Translations under genes and position numbers: made by a program
Assembly: GCA_024280935.1 (NCBI GenBank)
Contig: JAJRPE010000074.1
Coordinates: forward strand, 1-36,101
DNA from: Candidatus Hydrogenedentota bacterium
Lineage (GTDB): Bacteria > Hydrogenedentota > Hydrogenedentia > Hydrogenedentales > JAEUWI01
Direction: 5' to 3'
Length of the DNA stretch: 36,101 nucleotides
Shown: one piece after another, positions 33,964-36,101 of the stretch
Position numbering within the stretch: the stretch's first letter is position 1
How the letters are laid out: every line of letters begins with the position of its first letter
The notes under the pieces: generated by a model
Seen by the model: only the letters and a program-made list of their open reading frames with translations
The model's database searches: none
Told to the model about the DNA's origin: nothing

Positions 33964-36101
33964 ATGAAGTTTGGATTCAGCGGTTACGTGCTCTCGGGAC
34001 TTGTGCTGGCGCTCAGTTTTATTTCGTCGGCTCAGCAACCGGAGATCGGGTTTGGCGGCGCAAAGTGGATCTGGCATGCACCTGTGACCGGTGAAACCCC
34101 GAAGAGCTTCTCCGCCAGTACCCGTTATTTCCGAACGGAATTTTCCCTGCCCGAGAGTCCTGCCGTGACATCCGCTGAGATCATAATCACCTGCGACAAT
34201 CTGTTCGTCCTCTATGTCAACGGGCGACTCGTGGGAGAAAGCGAATCAGGCAATGCCTCTTGGAGCCATCCCAAACGCTTTGATCTTTCGGGGCTGCTGG
34301 CACCGGGGCGTGTTGTTCTGGCGGTGGAGGCCATCAACACCCTTCCCGGCCCGTCGGGGTTACTGGTAAAATTCGTGGCCGGACTGGAGAATGGTGATCA
34401 AATCGTTGTCCCCTCGGATGGAACTTGGAAAACATCTTCTAAAGAAGCCACAAACTGGGCGCAGCCCGATTTTGATGATCAGAAATGGGCCACGGCTCTG
34501 GAACTGGGTGAATACGGTATCGCGCCCTGGAAAAGGGTAGCCGCGCCACCTGCGGGGAAAGTCCCAAAAGCGTCCGATCAAACGGCGACTTCGCTTCTTG
34601 CCAAAACCGTGCTGGAAAAGGAACCGGGAGAGGACTTCGCCTGGCCCGAAGCCCTTGTATTCGTGGGGGAAGACTGTAGTTTATACCGTCCCGCCAAGAA
34701 TACGGGCGACTCCGCCTACGACAGTCTCAGCGTGACGATATTTAACGCACGTAAATCCCGTGCATTCCCCGAGCATGATCTTCCCGCGCCGATGAAGGTT
34801 GGGCGCAAGCTAATGGTGCTCAAACCGGCCCGGCCCGGCGTTCAGCCCCGCGTGCTGGTTGATGCGGGAACCGGGGCGCTCGGTTCGCCCAGTGTGTCCT
34901 ACGATGGGAAGTGGGTCTATTTCTCCATGGTCACGGATGGCGGTTCCTTTTTTCACCTTTACCGGGTTCCCGCCGAGGGCGGTGTTCCGCAACAATTGAC
35001 CGATGGTCCTTTTTTTGACATTGATCCGGCGGAATTGCCCGATGGCCGCATCGTTTTCGCCTCGACACGGGTGGGCACCTTTGAGGAATATCACAGCCCA
35101 CCTGCCCGCGGATTGTTCGTTATGAACGTGGATGGCTCGGGGATAGATTCCATCACGAATACGATTATCTTCGACAACGAGCCGGAAGTACTGGCGGATG
35201 GCCGCATTCTTTTTATCCGTTCCGATAATTTCTTTGATCGGGGCAAGGTGGAAACCTTGTTGCACGCCACTTTTCCCGACGGCACCAGCGGCTACACGGA
35301 ATTCGGACTCGATATGGGGCCCGAATATGGCAACCGTCTGCGGGCCAATTACTGCGGCAGCCCGGCACCCATGCCGGATGGGCGTGTGGCCTACCTCTCT
35401 AATGCCGGTGTCGTTGTGGGACGTATGGGTTACGATCAGCGCTATCTTCAGCACATCCCCCTCGAAGCGGGCGATGTCGCGGCGTTGCCCGACGGGCGTC
35501 TGCTTTGCACGGTGGGACGGGAGACTTCCGTTGAAACGGAAGTGGCTGGAGAAAAGAAAAGCGTTTCTGAATTTAATTACGACAGCATCACCATTCTCGA
35601 CCCGGACAGCCGTCCGCCCGTGTGGACCCGCGTCTACGACGCTCCCGGTGAAGCGATTCATTCACCGGTCTATCTGGGTGCGCGAACCCGGCCCCCTCTG
35701 CGCCCTGGGCTTGTGGCGAAGTCACCGGAGAACGGAGAGAAGGCCACCGGTATTCTCTTCTGTCAGAGCGCCCAATTCACGAAGAACACCACCGCCGGAT
35801 GGGATCGGATCCGTGCGATCCGGGTGCTGGCAGGCATAGGGCTTACGACCCGCTCCTCCCATGCCTATATTGTTCACGCGGGCAACGAGACCGTCGAGCT
35901 GGGTACCGTTCCGCTGGCACCCGATGGTTCCTTTGCCATCGAAGTGCCCGCCGATACGCCCATCGCCTTGCAGGCCGTCGATGCCGAGGGCCGCTCTGAG
36001 TTAAACGAAATGTCCTGGATTTATGTGCGCCCTGGAGAAACGCGAAGCTGCGTCGGGTGCCATCAGCCCCGGCAATCCGCACCCGTCTCGAATGCTCCCC
36101 G
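33964..36101 (+). CDS. HzsA-related cytochrome with N-terminal sugar-binding-like domain (partial)
   Basis: The frame opens at ATG 33964 (AGGTG six bases upstream) and runs off the right edge (712 codons seen). A Sec signal (LSGLVLALSFISSAQQ) is followed by a jelly-roll domain at about residues 28-190 (AKWIWHAPVTG, TCDNLFVLYVNGRLVGES), similar to the N-terminal domain of bacterial rhamnosidases. A propeller comes next (SPSVSYDGKWVYFSMVTDGG, LPDGRIVFASTR, LADGRILFIRSDN) and the first haem c site CVGCH begins at residue 696, near the edge. More haems probably lie beyond the window. It is the third HzsA-related protein here and the only one with a carbohydrate-binding-like front. Protein function is unknown. 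Confidence 0.85.
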   Translation, partial: MKFGFSGYVLSGLVLALSFISSAQQPEIGFGGAKWIWHAPVTGETPKSFSASTRYFRTEFSLPESPAVTSAEIIITCDNLFVLYVNGRLVGESESGNASWSHPKRFDLSGLLAPGRVVLAVEAINTLPGPSGLLVKFVAGLENGDQIVVPSDGTWKTSSKEATNWAQPDFDDQKWATALELGEYGIAPWKRVAAPPAGKVPKASDQTATSLLAKTVLEKEPGEDFAWPEALVFVGEDCSLYRPAKNTGDSAYDSLSVTIFNARKSRAFPEHDLPAPMKVGRKLMVLKPARPGVQPRVLVDAGTGALGSPSVSYDGKWVYFSMVTDGGSFFHLYRVPAEGGVPQQLTDGPFFDIDPAELPDGRIVFASTRVGTFEEYHSPPARGLFVMNVDGSGIDSITNTIIFDNEPEVLADGRILFIRSDNFFDRGKVETLLHATFPDGTSGYTEFGLDMGPEYGNRLRANYCGSPAPMPDGRVAYLSNAGVVVGRMGYDQRYLQHIPLEAGDVAALPDGRLLCTVGRETSVETEVAGEKKSVSEFNYDSITILDPDSRPPVWTRVYDAPGEAIHSPVYLGARTRPPLRPGLVAKSPENGEKATGILFCQSAQFTKNTTAGWDRIRAIRVLAGIGLTTRSSHAYIVHAGNETVELGTVPLAPDGSFAIEVPADTPIALQAVDAEGRSELNEMSWIYVRPGETRSCVGCHQPRQSAPVSNAP

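Noticed and set aside
1-36101. CRISPR array, tRNA or rRNA genes
   Set aside because: No regularly spaced repeat-spacer pattern, clover-leaf with CCA end or rRNA-like stretch was found by eye; the tandem array at 1-235 has no spacers.

Overview
The window looks like a chromosomal segment of a carbohydrate-degrading, Gram-negative heterotroph of the PVC/Hydrogenedentota type. The reasons are the combined presence of DUF1501, ThuA, Tat-exported Gfo/Idh/MocA, UroD-like, HzsA-related multihaem and PQQ-propeller proteins, with moderate GC, many Tat or Sec leaders and almost no classical operon housekeeping. This placement is an inference from gene content; no rRNA or ribosomal marker is present.

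Layout. 1-2637 (minus): a minor-pilin operon (PilV-, PilW/GspJ- and PilX-like), the last gene running off the left edge with a long Asp/His hexapeptide repeat. 2638-3101: an AT-rich gap and a small doubtful ORF. 3098-4246: a PQQ-propeller gene that has lost its 5' end and carries an amber codon. 4444-5894 (plus): a DUF1501 gene with a one-base frameshift in a T run. 6004-11561 (minus): a GH10-like hydrolase, a GH20 hexosaminidase and two UroD-family genes, one frameshifted. 11866-19700 (minus): a Gfo/Idh/MocA oxidoreductase, two HzsA-related cytochromes and a beta-propeller. 20321-22634 (plus): a tandem ThuA protein and a SlyD-like isomerase. 22638-29357 (minus): two metal-ligand-depleted M24 (creatinase-like) proteins flanking a tight operon of SSS symporter, 54-aa membrane protein, conserved hypothetical protein and deacetylase. 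29610-30602 (plus): an AraC regulator. 30870-33698 (minus): a large secreted TIM-barrel protein. 33964-36101 (plus): a third HzsA-related protein, cut by the right edge.

How the genes fit together. Secreted hydrolases (GH20, GH10-like, the large TIM-barrel protein) could release amino sugars or glycans. The SSS symporter with its small partner could import a product, which the leaderless deacetylase and oxidoreductase could process. The HzsA-related cytochromes and propellers suggest periplasmic redox chemistry. These links are inferred from proximity only.

The most unusual structure is in the gaps. Three copies of a 216-223 bp nested palindrome (near 11.6, 27.9 and 30.6 kb) lie in the same orientation just downstream of minus-strand stop codons. 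Their outer stem bases differ between copies but still pair in two of the three. Unrelated palindromes occupy the same kind of position near 5.9, 13.2, 15.8 and 23.9 kb. Three genes (PQQ, DUF1501, UroD) are disrupted by single-base events.
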